DNA from: Sandaracinobacteroides sp041909755
GTDB lineage: Bacteria > Pseudomonadota > Alphaproteobacteria > Sphingomonadales > Sphingomonadaceae
Length of the DNA: 64,000 nucleotides
Reading direction: 5' to 3'
NCBI RefSeq assembly: GCF_041909755.1
Contig: NZ_JAYRCW010000002.1
Location: 1-64,000, forward strand
In this document: positions 1-9,346 of the stretch, one piece after another
How the letters are laid out: every line of letters begins with the position of its first letter
How positions within the stretch are numbered: position 1 is the stretch's first letter
Notes under the pieces: generated by a model
The model's database searches: none
What the model was told of the DNA's origin: nothing
What the model saw: the letters and a program-made list of their open reading frames with translations, nothing else
Program-made: the position numbers and the translations under genes

Positions 1-50
1 GGCACCCCCCCCCCCCACCCGCGCCGCCCCGGGCCCCCCCCCCCCCCCCG
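1..50. other. Poly-C low-complexity terminus
   Basis: Two uninterrupted C runs (12 C at 5-16 and 16 C at 34-49) sit among short G/C words, unlike anything else in the window. No gene reads through it; the first stop codon lies at 79-81. Inference: a sequencing or assembly artefact at a contig end (poly-G tails seen on the opposite strand), not biological sequence. Confidence 0.6.
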
Positions 51-78
51 CTTCAGGGTATCCGGCAGATGACAGGCC

Positions 79-1608
79 CTAGCGGCCCGACGTCCGCGCC
101 TTGATGAAGCCCCGCACGTCGTTCGACAGCTTCACCAGATCGGCCTCGCGCACATACATCATGTGGCCGGCATCATAATAATGATACTGGATGCGATCCT
201 GCGGAATGCCGGTGCGGCTGAGCGAATATTCAGCGGCGAAGAAGGGAGTGGCGAAATCGTACCAGCCCTGCCCCACGAACACGCGCAGGCCTGAATTCTC
301 GCGCAGGGCCCGGCCGATATAGGGGGTGACGTTCAGATAGGCGTTGGTGTCGCGGCCGCCGATGCGCCAGTCCCAGTCGCGGACGCCGCCGATGGTGACA
401 TAGTCGCGCGGGGGGGAGAATTTCAGCTCGTCGCGGGCATAGGCATTCATCGCCGCAGTGTAGCTCGCGTCGATGCCATAGAAGCTGGGATCGTTGTCGG
501 GCTCTTCCCCGGCGCTGTCGAAATCCTTGCCGGTGTAGCGGGCGTCCAGCCGGCCGACCGTCAGCCCGCGATCGCGCAGCAGCTCCTTGTAGAAGCGGCC
601 CGGCGTCACGCGCAGGTCCGCCTTTTCCAGATAGTCTTCCGAAAGCCCGGTGAAGCGCGACAGCTGGGTACGGATCTGGGCGCGCTCGGCACCTGTCAGC
701 TTCTGGCCCTTGGCAAGCGCGGTCAGATACGGGCCGACCGCCCACTGCCTCGCTTCCTCCACAAAGGCCTCCACGCTGGCCGGCGGGTTCGCCACCTTGC
801 CATGATAGAGGGCCGTCGCCGCCATGGAAGGGAGGTTGGTGACATGCACCATCTCGTTCCCTTCCGCTTCCGAGCCGAGGCCGAAATCGAGCACGGTGGA
901 GATGAGAATGATGCCGTTCAGCGCCACATCATTGTAGCTGCCCTCCAGCTCGTTCACGAGCGCGGCGGAGCGGGTGGTGCCATAGCTTTCGCCGCCGATG
1001 TACTTCGGGCTGTTCCAGCGGCCGTTCGTATCCAGCCACTTGCGCACGAACTGGGCGATGGATTTCGCATCCTTGGTGACGCCCCAGAATTCCTTGGGGT
1101 CGGTGTCGCCCAGCGCGCGGGAAAAGCCGGTGCCGACGGGATCGATGAAGACGATGTCGGTGACGTCCAGCAGGCTCCACGGATTGTGGACGATCGGATA
1201 GGGCGGCGCGCCATCGTCGCGGCCGTCGTTCGGGATGGCCACGCGCTTCGGCCCGAAGGCGCCCATGTGCAGCCACAGCGAGCCGGAACCGGGGCCGCCA
1301 TTGTAGAGGAAGGTGACGGGTCGGTTGGGATCCTTGCCGTCCTTCACATAGGCGGTGGAGAAGATGGTGGCGGTGGGCTTGCCCTTCTCGTCCGTCAGAT
1401 AGGTTTCGCCCGCAGTCGCCGTGTAGCTGACCTTCTGGCCGCCGAACGTGCCGGTGTGGCGCGTGACGGAAACGGTGGGCGGCGGGATTTCCGCGCCCTT
1501 TTCCTTTGCGGCATCCGCCTTGGGGGCGTCGACGGATTTCCCCTGCGCCAGGGCCGGCGTTGAAAGAATGGCGGCAAGGGCGAGCGAAGCGGCGAGATTC
1601 TTGTGCAT
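79..1608 (-). CDS. Secreted S10-family serine carboxypeptidase-like protein
   Basis: A 509-residue exported peptidase of the S10 (serine carboxypeptidase) family, predicted to remove C-terminal residues from peptides in the periplasm. The start at 1608 is chosen because it opens directly with a signal peptide (MHKNLAASLALAAILSTPALA); the upstream extension is out of character. The oxyanion segment NGGPGSGS lies near residue 103, the nucleophile motif GGESYG puts Ser near 208, and the C-terminal GQGWYDFATP and YDAGHMMY segments supply the expected Asp and His. It stands alone, followed downstream by the poly-C terminus and preceded by gatB on the same strand. Family assignment is firm; the substrate is unknown. 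Confidence 0.88.
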   Translation of the reverse strand: MHKNLAASLALAAILSTPALAQGKSVDAPKADAAKEKGAEIPPPTVSVTRHTGTFGGQKVSYTATAGETYLTDEKGKPTATIFSTAYVKDGKDPNRPVTFLYNGGPGSGSLWLHMGAFGPKRVAIPNDGRDDGAPPYPIVHNPWSLLDVTDIVFIDPVGTGFSRALGDTDPKEFWGVTKDAKSIAQFVRKWLDTNGRWNSPKYIGGESYGTTRSAALVNELEGSYNDVALNGIILISTVLDFGLGSEAEGNEMVHVTNLPSMAATALYHGKVANPPASVEAFVEEARQWAVGPYLTALAKGQKLTGAERAQIRTQLSRFTGLSEDYLEKADLRVTPGRFYKELLRDRGLTVGRLDARYTGKDFDSAGEEPDNDPSFYGIDASYTAAMNAYARDELKFSPPRDYVTIGGVRDWDWRIGGRDTNAYLNVTPYIGRALRENSGLRVFVGQGWYDFATPFFAAEYSLSRTGIPQDRIQYHYYDAGHMMYVREADLVKLSNDVRGFIKARTSGR

Positions 1609-1672
1609 GCCACTGGATTGCACCGGCGGGGGTCCGGCGCAAGCTGCATTCCACAAGAATATTTGCCGCAGT

Positions 1673-3160
1673 CTAGCCCAGCGCCTTTTTCAGCAGGTCG
1701 TTCACCACCGCCGGATTGGCCTTGCCGCCGCTGGCCTTCATCACCTGGCCCACGAAGAATCCGAACAGCTTGTCCTTGCCGCCCCGGTAATCCGCCACCT
1801 TGTCCGCATTGGCCGCCATCACGTCCGCGATGGCGGCTTCCAGCGCGCCGGTGTCGCTCACCTGCTTCAGGCCGCGCGCCTCGGCGATGGCGCCCGGATC
1901 CTCGCCCGTTTCCAGCATGATCTCGAACACCTGCTTCGCCAGTGGGCCGGAAAGCGTCCCGTCGGCCAGCAGGGCCAGCAGTTCCCCGCCCTGCGCGGGG
2001 CTGACGGGGCTGGCGGAGATGTCGAGACCCAACCTGTTGAGCGCGCCGAACAGATCGCCCGTCATCCAGTTGGCGGCCTTTTCCGCAACCTGTGCGGCGG
2101 GCTTGCCCTGCCGGGCTGCGCTCTCGGCCAGCAACGCCTCGAACCAGGCGGACGCATCGGCATCCGCCGTCAGCACCCCGGCAAGATAGGGCGTCAGGCC
2201 CAGATCCGCTTCATAGCGCGCGCGCTTCGCGGCGGGCAGTTCAGGCAGGCTGGCGCGGCATTCCGCGATGAAGGCCTCCGTCAGCTCCAGCGGCAGCAGG
2301 TCCGGCTCGGGGAAATAGCGATAGTCGTGCGCGTCCTCCTTGGAGCGCAGCGACCGGGTTTCGCCCTTGTCCGGATCGAACAGGCGGGTTTCCTGATGGA
2401 TGCTGCCGCCGTCTTCCAGGATCGCCACCTGGCGCTGCGCCTCGTACACGATGGCCTGCTGGATGAAGCGGATGGAATTGACGTTCTTGATCTCGCACCG
2501 GGTGCCGAACGGCGCGCCCGCCTTGCGGACGGACACGTTCACGTCCGCGCGCATCGATCCTTCCTGCATGTTGCCGTCGCAACTGCCCACGGCCCTGAGG
2601 ATGGCGCGCAGGGTGGAGACATAGGCGCCGGCCTGTGCAGGCGAACGCATGTCGGGCTTGGAGACGATTTCCATCAGCGCCACGCCCGATCGGTTGAGAT
2701 CGACGAACGAGCGGTCCGGCGACAGGTCGTGCACGGATTTGCCCGCATCCTGTTCCAGGTGGATGCGTTCGATGCCGATGGTCACCGCTTCGCCATCGTC
2801 GGTTTCGATGTCGATTGCGCCTTCGCCAACCACCGGGTGCTGGAATTGCGAGATCTGGTAGCCCTGCGGCAGATCGGCATAGAAGTAGTTCTTGCGGTCG
2901 AACCGGCTCCACGGGTTGATCTTCGCGCCCAGCGCGAGCCCGGTGCGAACCGCCTGCCGCACGCATTCGCCGTTCAGCACGGGCAGCATGCCGGGCATGG
3001 CGGCGTCGACCAGGCTGACCTGGCTGTTGGGCTCGCCGCCGAACGCCGTTGCAGCGCCGGAAAACAGCTTGGCGTTGGAGACGACCTGGGCATGAACCTC
3101 CAGCCCGATCACCAGTTCCCACGGGCCCGTCCGGCCTTCGATCGCATATGCGGATGCCAT
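1673..3160 (-). CDS. gatB: Asp-tRNA(Asn)/Glu-tRNA(Gln) amidotransferase subunit B
   Basis: A 495-residue GatB, the subunit that binds mischarged Glu-tRNA(Gln) or Asp-tRNA(Asn) and activates the carboxylate in the GatCAB transamidation pathway. The N-terminal GLEVHAQV motif, the FDRKNYFYADLPQGYQIS region and a C-terminal YqeY-like helical domain are all present, at the usual length. Its partners gatA and gatC lie about 3.2 kb upstream on the same strand, separated by a three-gene cassette on the opposite strand. Confidence 0.97.
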   Translation of the reverse strand: MASAYAIEGRTGPWELVIGLEVHAQVVSNAKLFSGAATAFGGEPNSQVSLVDAAMPGMLPVLNGECVRQAVRTGLALGAKINPWSRFDRKNYFYADLPQGYQISQFQHPVVGEGAIDIETDDGEAVTIGIERIHLEQDAGKSVHDLSPDRSFVDLNRSGVALMEIVSKPDMRSPAQAGAYVSTLRAILRAVGSCDGNMQEGSMRADVNVSVRKAGAPFGTRCEIKNVNSIRFIQQAIVYEAQRQVAILEDGGSIHQETRLFDPDKGETRSLRSKEDAHDYRYFPEPDLLPLELTEAFIAECRASLPELPAAKRARYEADLGLTPYLAGVLTADADASAWFEALLAESAARQGKPAAQVAEKAANWMTGDLFGALNRLGLDISASPVSPAQGGELLALLADGTLSGPLAKQVFEIMLETGEDPGAIAEARGLKQVSDTGALEAAIADVMAANADKVADYRGGKDKLFGFFVGQVMKASGGKANPAVVNDLLKKALG

Positions 3161-3305
3161 GGCCCGCCTCTAGGCCCGGCGGGGGGCATGGGGCAAGTGG
3201 AAGCTGCCCCGCGCAGTTAACGCGGGCGACCTCTGCTTGTTTCACCCTGCCCATGCGGTTAGACAGTCTCGCTGCACCGCAGCGCCGGGCACGGACGGGG
3301 ATCGC

Positions 3306-4937
3306 ATGATGGGGAACAGCGCTGCACGTCCGGAAGGCGCGATCGCCCGCGCACCGATCTGGGTGCTTGCGCTGATGTTCCTGCTGATGCTGGCGCCGCT
3401 GGCGCTGACCCCGCTGGTGCCGGCCGTCGATTTCAACGACCATGTGCTGCGTTACTGGATCCTGGCAGACAATGGGCAGACGCAGGCGCTGGCGGACAAT
3501 TACACGCCTGTCTGGTCGCTGATCCCGAACCTGGGCATGGATGTGCTGGGTACCGGGCTGCTGAAGATCATGGCGCCGATGCCCGCCGGGCGCATCATTG
3601 CAATGCTGGTGTTGCTGGCACCCTTTGCCGGTGCGCTGGCGCTGGCGCGCGCCGTGCAGGGGCGCATCACGCTGTTCACCTGTTTCATTGCGGGATTCCT
3701 GGGCTTCAGCCACATCTTCGGCTGGGGTTTCGCCAACTATCTGCTTGGAACCGGGCTGATGCTGCTGGGGCTGGCCTGGTGGATCGCCATGAAGGACCGG
3801 CCATGGCTGCAACTGGCGGGGGCGATCCTGCTTGGCGCTGTTCTGATGATCGTGCATGCGCTTGCGTTCGCGGTCTTTGGCCTGATGCTGGGCATGGTGG
3901 AACTGGCGCTGGCCTTTGCGGCGGGCTGGCCCGGCCTCGGCAATCTTGTGGTTCGCGGCGCACGGCTGGTTTCGGTTGCGATCCTCCCCGTATTCATCTT
4001 CCTGTCGTCGCGCACGGCGGAAGCGCCGCAGGGCGTGACGGCGGCCGTTTCCAACCTGGGCGCCTATCGCGAGAAGCAGGGGCTTTTCACCAGGCTGTTC
4101 GAGGAGGCGCTGAGCCGGGCCGACCTGCTCATCCGTTTCGCGGATTCCTTCAATCCATGGGCGGATCGGGCGATCGGCCTGGGCCTGTGGGCAATCGTGC
4201 TGGCCGGCCTGCTGGCGGGCGCCTTGCGGCTGGCGCCCGCGCTTCGGCTGGCGGCGGCGCTGGCGCTGTTGCTGGTTCTGGTGCTGCCGCCCAACCTGTT
4301 CGGCAGCGGCTACACCAATGATCGCATGCCGCTGCTGCTGTGGTCGATGCTGGTGGGGACGCTGGTGCTGAACCCCGGCCACCGGCTGGCCCGGCCGTTG
4401 ACGGTGGCGGCAGGTTTGCTGTTCGCGGCGCATCTGTCGCTGGTTGCCGCCAGCTATCAGCGCGCAGGCGCGCATTTTCGCGCCTTCATGGCGCAAACGT
4501 CAACGATCGAACTCGGCCCGCTGGCGACACCGCTTCATTTCAGCGGGTCCGGGCGATCGGATAACCTTCCTTATTGTTCGGGCCTTCTGCCCCTGCTGGC
4601 CTTCACCAAGGGGATGGCCGTGCCCACCTTCGCCTTCCCCACCCAGCAGCCGCTGGAACTGGATGGGCCGCTGAAGGCCGCCGGCGCCAGAAAGGCAGAG
4701 CTGTCCCCGCGGAAAGACAGGCTGAAGGACCGGGACCTGACCGACGTTGGCGAACGGCAGGACCGCATCGCCCGGCAGTTCGGCTTCGGCTATACGGCCG
4801 TGGTGGTATGCGATGCGGCGGGGCCGGTGCCGTCCGATGCCCGGATCGAGCGCGTTGCGGCCGGCCCGTTCTGGGCTGTCTATAGGGAACAGGCGGGGGA
4901 TATGCCCGAAGCGGCGGTTGGAGGATCGACGGAATGA
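3306..4937 (+). CDS. Polytopic membrane protein, GT-C glycosyltransferase-like
   Basis: A 543-residue protein with about ten hydrophobic helices and a soluble C-terminal tail of about 100 residues. I chose the ATG pair at 3306/3309; the upstream extension is polar and lacks family character. Straight after the first membrane helix comes an acidic loop (VDFNDHVLRY), as in GT-C enzymes that use polyprenyl-phosphate sugars outside the membrane. The stop overlaps the next start by four bases (ATGA), and the partners are a dolichol-phosphate-type GT2 and GtrA. By analogy with Gtr systems it may be the transferase that places the flipped sugar on a surface glycan. The family is not recognised directly, so the role rests on context. 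Confidence 0.55.
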   Translation: MMGNSAARPEGAIARAPIWVLALMFLLMLAPLALTPLVPAVDFNDHVLRYWILADNGQTQALADNYTPVWSLIPNLGMDVLGTGLLKIMAPMPAGRIIAMLVLLAPFAGALALARAVQGRITLFTCFIAGFLGFSHIFGWGFANYLLGTGLMLLGLAWWIAMKDRPWLQLAGAILLGAVLMIVHALAFAVFGLMLGMVELALAFAAGWPGLGNLVVRGARLVSVAILPVFIFLSSRTAEAPQGVTAAVSNLGAYREKQGLFTRLFEEALSRADLLIRFADSFNPWADRAIGLGLWAIVLAGLLAGALRLAPALRLAAALALLLVLVLPPNLFGSGYTNDRMPLLLWSMLVGTLVLNPGHRLARPLTVAAGLLFAAHLSLVAASYQRAGAHFRAFMAQTSTIELGPLATPLHFSGSGRSDNLPYCSGLLPLLAFTKGMAVPTFAFPTQQPLELDGPLKAAGARKAELSPRKDRLKDRDLTDVGERQDRIARQFGFGYTAVVVCDAAGPVPSDARIERVAAGPFWAVYREQAGDMPEAAVGGSTE

Positions 4938-5962
4938 ACAGCCTGAACGCAGGCCAGCCTGTGCCGGCCGGGCCCCTGCCGGCCCGCCGCGCTGCGCCGC
5001 GCAGCCTGACCCTGGTGGTCCCGGTGTTCAACGAAGCGGAGGCCGTGCATCATTTCGTGCGGCGGATTTCGGAGTTGTTCGCAGCACCCGGCGGGCCGGC
5101 CATCGAAATGCTGTTCGTGAACGACGGCAGCCGTGATTCCACGCTGGAAGAGCTTCTGTCCCTGCAGAGGCTGGACCCGCGCATCCGCGTCGTCGATCTG
5201 TCGCGCAACTTCGGCAAGGAAGCTGCGCTGAGCGCGGGGCTGGACGTGGCGAAGGGCGACGTGGTGGTGCCGATCGACGTGGACCTGCAGGACCCGCCCG
5301 AACTGATCGGCGAGATGATCGAAAAGTGGCGCGATGGCTATGATGTGGTTGCGGCGCGGCGCGCCAGCCGCAAGGCCGACAGCTGGGCGAAACGGGTGAC
5401 GGCGGGCTGGTTCTATCGCATCCACAACCAGATCTCCGACATCGACATCCCGGAAAATGTGGGCGATTTCCGGCTGATGGACCGAAGCGTGGTGGAAGCG
5501 CTGCGGCAGATGCCGGAATCCCGCCGCTTCATGAAGGGGCTGTTCGCCTGGATGGGGTTCCGCACCGCGACCGTGGAATATGCCCGGCCTGAGCGGGTGG
5601 CCGGCACCAGCAAGTTCAACGGCTGGAAGCTGTGGAACTTCGCGCTGGAGGGCACGACGAGCTTTTCCACCGTGCCGCTGCGCATCTGGACCTATATCGG
5701 TGGTTCGGTTGCGTTGCTGTCCATCGGATTTGCCCTGTACACGGTGGTGAAGGTGCTGATCTTCGGCATCGACGTGCCCGGCTATGCCTCCATCGTGGTG
5801 GCGATCTCCCTGCTGGGTGGATTGCAGCTGATGGGGATCGGGGTGCTGGGGGAATATCTGGGCCGGACCTATATGGAATCGAAGCGGCGCCCGGTGTTCC
5901 TGATCCGCACCATCTATGAAGGCGCAGCCGCCGACGCGCTGCAGGGCGAAAGCCGCCCGTGA
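4934..5962 (+). CDS. Polyprenyl-phosphate glycosyltransferase, GtrB/DPM1-like GT2
   Basis: A 342-residue GT2 enzyme expected to move a sugar from a nucleotide donor to undecaprenyl phosphate on the cytoplasmic face. The N-terminal LVVPVFNEAE strand, NDGSRDST near residue 64 and the metal-binding IDVDLQDPPE motif (about residues 114-123) are typical. Two hydrophobic helices near 250-310 anchor the C-terminus, as in GtrB. It overlaps the upstream membrane protein and the downstream gtrA gene by four bases each, so the three should be translated together. The sugar cannot be told from sequence. Confidence 0.85.
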   Translation: MNSLNAGQPVPAGPLPARRAAPRSLTLVVPVFNEAEAVHHFVRRISELFAAPGGPAIEMLFVNDGSRDSTLEELLSLQRLDPRIRVVDLSRNFGKEAALSAGLDVAKGDVVVPIDVDLQDPPELIGEMIEKWRDGYDVVAARRASRKADSWAKRVTAGWFYRIHNQISDIDIPENVGDFRLMDRSVVEALRQMPESRRFMKGLFAWMGFRTATVEYARPERVAGTSKFNGWKLWNFALEGTTSFSTVPLRIWTYIGGSVALLSIGFALYTVVKVLIFGIDVPGYASIVVAISLLGGLQLMGIGVLGEYLGRTYMESKRRPVFLIRTIYEGAAADALQGESRP

Positions 5963-6375
5963 GCCAGCCGCAGGCCCGCAGTTTCCTGGGGCGCTTCATC
6001 CGGTTCGGGCTGACCGGCCTGTTCGTGACGGGCGTTCATTTCGTGGTGGCGATCGCGCTGGTGGAGCTGCTGGGCGCGTCCCCGCCGCTGGCGAACGGGG
6101 TCGCCTTCGTCACATCCACCATCATTTCCTATGTCATCAACACGATGTGGAGCTTCCAGACCGGCTTCGACCGGCGGACGTTCGCGCGCTATGTCACCGT
6201 CGCCGGGATCGGGCTGACCGTCGCCGTCAGCCTGGCCGCCATTCTGGACAGGCTGGGCGTGCACTACATCCTGGGCATCTGCATCATCACGGTCACGAAT
6301 CCGCCGCTGATCTTCGCCCTGCACAATTTCTGGACCTACAGGGCCGCCCCGGCAAAGCCGGACGGCGGCGCCTGA
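5959..6375 (+). CDS. GtrA-family membrane protein
   Basis: A 138-residue protein with four membrane helices, opening RFIRFGLTGLFVTGVHFVV as in GtrA-family proteins, which are proposed flippases for polyprenyl-phosphate-linked sugars. The start is GTG at 5959 inside the four-base overlap (GTGA) with the GT2 stop. It is the last gene of the glycosyltransfer cassette and ends 7 bases before the convergent gatA stop. Confidence 0.82.
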   Translation: MSQPQARSFLGRFIRFGLTGLFVTGVHFVVAIALVELLGASPPLANGVAFVTSTIISYVINTMWSFQTGFDRRTFARYVTVAGIGLTVAVSLAAILDRLGVHYILGICIITVTNPPLIFALHNFWTYRAAPAKPDGGA

Positions 6376-6381
6376 AGCCGC

Positions 6382-7860
6382 TTACCACCAGCGCGCCGGT
6401 GCTGCCTTGAAACCGGCCCGCTGTTCCAGCGCGAAGGCTGCGTCCAGCACACCCATCTCGTCGAGCGGCCTGCCGATCAGCTGAAGCCCCAGCGGAAGCC
6501 CCTGCGCATCGAGCCCGGCCGGGATCGACATGGCGGGCACGCCCGCGAGCGAGGCAGGCACCGTGAACACGTCGTTCAGATACATGGCGAGCGGATCGGC
6601 CGACTTGGAGCCCAGCTCGAACGCGCCCGTGGGGGCCGTCGGCGTCAGCAACAGGTCGCAGGAGTCCCACGCGCGCTCGAAATCCTGCGCGATCAGGGCG
6701 CGAACCTTCTGCGCTTTCAGATAATAAGCGTCGTAATAGCCGGCCGACAGCACATAGGTGCCGATCATGATCCGCCGCTTCACCTCTGCGCCGAAGCCGG
6801 CGGCACGGGTGGCGCCATACATGTCGGCCAGGTTGCCGCCTTCGGGGGCGACGCGCAGGCCATAGCGCACGCCGTCATAGCGGGCGAGGTTGGAGGACGC
6901 CTCTGCCGGGGCGACGATATAATAGGTGGGCAGCGCTTCCTTCGTGTGCGGCAGCGAAACCTCGACGATCTCGGCACCGGCGTCCCGCGCCCAGGCGACA
7001 CCGTCCTCCCACAGCTTCACCAGCAGCGGATCCATGCCATCCACCCGATATTCCTTCGGGATGCCGATGCGCTTGCCCTTCAGGCTGCCGGTCAGCCCGC
7101 CGGCATAATGGGGCACCGGCTCGTTGAGCGAGGTGGAATCCTTGGGATCGAAGCCCGCCATCGCCTCCAGCACCAGCGCGCAATCGGTGACGTCGCGGGC
7201 CAGCACACCGGCCTGATCCAGCGAGGAGGCGAAAGCGATCACCCCCCAGCGCGAGCAGCGGCCATAGGTGGGCTTGATGCCCGCGATGCCGGTGAAGGCG
7301 GCGGGCTGGCGGATGGAGCCGCCGGTGTCCGTGCCGGTGGCTGCCGCGCACAGCCGCGCGGCAACAGCGGCAGACGATCCGCCAGACGAACCGCCCGGAA
7401 CCAGCTTCGCGGTGGAGCCTTCGGCTTGCCAGGGCGAGATCACCGGCCCGAAGGCCGAGGTTTCGTTGGACGACCCCATGGCGAATTCGTCGAGGTTCAG
7501 CTTGCCCAGCATCGCCGCGCCCGCCGCGAACAGGTTCGCGGTGACGGTGCTGTCATAGGTCGGCCTGAAGCCCTTCAGGATGTTGCTGCACGCGGTCGTT
7601 TCCACGCCCTTCGTGCAGAACAGGTCCTTGATGCCCATCGGGATGCCGGCCAGCAGGCCCGCGGTTCCGGCCGCGATCGCCGCATCGGCCGCGTCGGCGG
7701 CGGCCAGCGCATGATCCGGGGTCTCCACCGTGAAGGCGTTCAGCGGCCGGGCCGCCTCCACGGCAGTCACATGGGCAGACACCAGCTCGCGCGCGGAAAA
7801 CTGCTTCGCGGCAAGACCCGCCTTCATCGCAGCCAGCGACAGATCGGTCAGCGCCGCCAT
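6382..7860 (-). CDS. gatA: Asp-tRNA(Asn)/Glu-tRNA(Gln) amidotransferase subunit A
   Basis: A 492-residue amidase-signature enzyme that releases ammonia from glutamine for the GatCAB transamidation. The Ser-cisSer-Lys set is visible: Lys near 78 (GIPMGIKDL), cis-Ser in PGGSSGGSS near 158, and the nucleophile in TDTGGSIRQPA near 182. The start overlaps the last base of the gatC stop, so gatC-gatA is an operon. Length is normal. Confidence 0.97.
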   Translation of the reverse strand: MAALTDLSLAAMKAGLAAKQFSARELVSAHVTAVEAARPLNAFTVETPDHALAAADAADAAIAAGTAGLLAGIPMGIKDLFCTKGVETTACSNILKGFRPTYDSTVTANLFAAGAAMLGKLNLDEFAMGSSNETSAFGPVISPWQAEGSTAKLVPGGSSGGSSAAVAARLCAAATGTDTGGSIRQPAAFTGIAGIKPTYGRCSRWGVIAFASSLDQAGVLARDVTDCALVLEAMAGFDPKDSTSLNEPVPHYAGGLTGSLKGKRIGIPKEYRVDGMDPLLVKLWEDGVAWARDAGAEIVEVSLPHTKEALPTYYIVAPAEASSNLARYDGVRYGLRVAPEGGNLADMYGATRAAGFGAEVKRRIMIGTYVLSAGYYDAYYLKAQKVRALIAQDFERAWDSCDLLLTPTAPTGAFELGSKSADPLAMYLNDVFTVPASLAGVPAMSIPAGLDAQGLPLGLQLIGRPLDEMGVLDAAFALEQRAGFKAAPARWW

Positions 7861-8147
7861 TATTCGATCACCTTCGGAACCGCGAAAAAGCCGTGGCGCG
7901 CTTCCGGCGCATTCGCCAGCACATCGGCCTGGATGTCGCCGTCCGTCACCACATCGGCGCGCCAGTCACGCTTCAGTGGGATCACCGCCGTCATCGGCTG
8001 CACATTGCCGGTTTCAACCGCCTGAAGCTGATCGATCCAGCCCAGGATATTGTTCAGTTCCGCAGTGAGGTGGGGCACCTCCTCCGCGCTCAGCGTCAGC
8101 CGCGCGAGCCCGGCCACGCGCTGAACCATCTTGTCGTCTACTGCCAT
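7860..8147 (-). CDS. gatC: Asp-tRNA(Asn)/Glu-tRNA(Gln) amidotransferase subunit C
   Basis: A 95-residue GatC, the small subunit that wraps GatA and stabilises the GatCAB complex. The segment RVAGLARLTLSAEEV near the N-terminus, followed by LNNILGWIDQLQAV and NVQPMT, is typical of the family. First gene of the gatC-gatA operon; the 62 bases upstream to the next gene hold its promoter, but no clear elements stand out. Confidence 0.95.
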   Translation of the reverse strand: MAVDDKMVQRVAGLARLTLSAEEVPHLTAELNNILGWIDQLQAVETGNVQPMTAVIPLKRDWRADVVTDGDIQADVLANAPEARHGFFAVPKVIE

Positions 8148-8209
8148 GGCCCGCGCCTAGCAGCGGCCCGGCGGCGGGGCAACAACGTCGGTCCGCATTC
8201 GGCGCGGCC

Positions 8210-9346
8210 CTAGAGCATGGTCGCGTCTGTCGGAAGGCCCAGCAGCACGCGGCCCGCCAGTTCCAGCGTGGCGGGTTGCACCATCACATGCTGGGTCATC
8301 GCATGGGCATCGCGGAAGCGGCGCTGCAGGGGGTTTTCCAGGAACAGCGCCGCGCCACCGCCCAGATCATAGGCCGCGCGCGCGACATCGGCGCCGGTGC
8401 GAACCATGTGCGTGGCGGCCAGCCGCAACCGGGCGCGGGTTTCCAGATCGACCTCGCCGCTGGCGTTCGCCCGCTCCCATGCGCGGTCCAGCGTTTCGAA
8501 CAGCAGGGCGCGGGCCGATGACAGCCGCGCTTCGGCGGTTGCTATCTCCACCTGCACCGTCGCGCGTTCGGCCGCCGACTTCGCAGCGCCCGGCGCGCGG
8601 CGCGCAGCGAGCGCCTGCTTCACCGTCTCCAGCGCGGCGCGGGCATTGCCGCTGGCGACGCCCGCGATCCCCAGCGCCAGCAGCCCGAACACCGGAAACA
8701 GATAGAGCGCGCCCTGTTCCACCGGCGGCGCGGTGAGCGCGACCATATGGTCCGGCGGAACGGCGAGATCGCGGACCGCCATGTCGCCTGAGCCGGTGCC
8801 CTTCAGCCCTGCGACCTGCCAGCTGTCGATCAGCTCCACCGCCTCTCGCGGGAACAGCAGCATCCGCGTGTCCGGGCGGCCGTCGGGCAGGAGGATGGGC
8901 TTGCCGCCCTCCATCAGCAGGCAGCCGCCGAACAACCAGCGGCAGTTGGCGCTGCCGGATGCCCAGCTCCACCGGCCGGTCACGCGCCAGCCCGCCTCGC
9001 CCCGTTCAGCCCGGCCCATGGGGGCGAACACGCCGCCCGTGATCACCAGCGGATCGGCGGCGACCTCGCCGGCGACCGCAGGCGGCAGCCAGGCGAGGCT
9101 GAGATTCGTTGTCGCCCCGATCATCACGCACCAGCCGGCCGACGCATCGGCTTCGGCCACCTGCTCGATGGTGCGCACGATGGCCGACGGCGGCATTTCC
9201 GCCCCGCCCAGCGAGCGGGGCATGGCGATGCGGAACAGGCCTTCGGCGGCCATCTTCGCCGCGAGGTCGGCGGGCAGGCGGCGGGCCTCCTCCATCTCCG
9301 CGGCGCGGGCGGCGATTTCCGCCAGAAGCGGGGCGGAGGCCGTCAT
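8210..9346 (-). CDS. Acyl-CoA dehydrogenase-fold flavoprotein, HsaA/DszC-like
   Basis: A 378-residue protein of the acyl-CoA dehydrogenase superfamily. The segments RIAMPRSLGGAEM, WCVMIGATTNLSLAW and GRWSWASGSANCRW resemble the flavin-dependent monooxygenase branch (HsaA, DszC type), which acts with a separate flavin reductase, rather than true dehydrogenases. It overlaps the upstream acyl-CoA dehydrogenase gene by four bases and ends a four-gene operon with enoyl-CoA hydratase and MDR genes. A role in oxygenating or desaturating an acyl or ring substrate is inferred; no reductase gene is adjacent. Confidence 0.72.
   Translation of the reverse strand: MTASAPLLAEIAARAAEMEEARRLPADLAAKMAAEGLFRIAMPRSLGGAEMPPSAIVRTIEQVAEADASAGWCVMIGATTNLSLAWLPPAVAGEVAADPLVITGGVFAPMGRAERGEAGWRVTGRWSWASGSANCRWLFGGCLLMEGGKPILLPDGRPDTRMLLFPREAVELIDSWQVAGLKGTGSGDMAVRDLAVPPDHMVALTAPPVEQGALYLFPVFGLLALGIAGVASGNARAALETVKQALAARRAPGAAKSAAERATVQVEIATAEARLSSARALLFETLDRAWERANASGEVDLETRARLRLAATHMVRTGADVARAAYDLGGGAALFLENPLQRRFRDAHAMTQHVMVQPATLELAGRVLLGLPTDATML

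Noticed and set aside
1448..3220. Long + strand reading frame of about 590 codons over the peptidase and gatB genes
   Set aside because: It lies antisense to two genes with clear catalytic motifs and has no recognisable domain; GC-rich DNA gives such shadow frames.
3208..3226. CCCGCG-N7-CGCGGG hairpin upstream of the GT-C-like gene
   Set aside because: Only six GC pairs, no T-run and no position fitting a terminator; such hairpins are frequent in this base composition.
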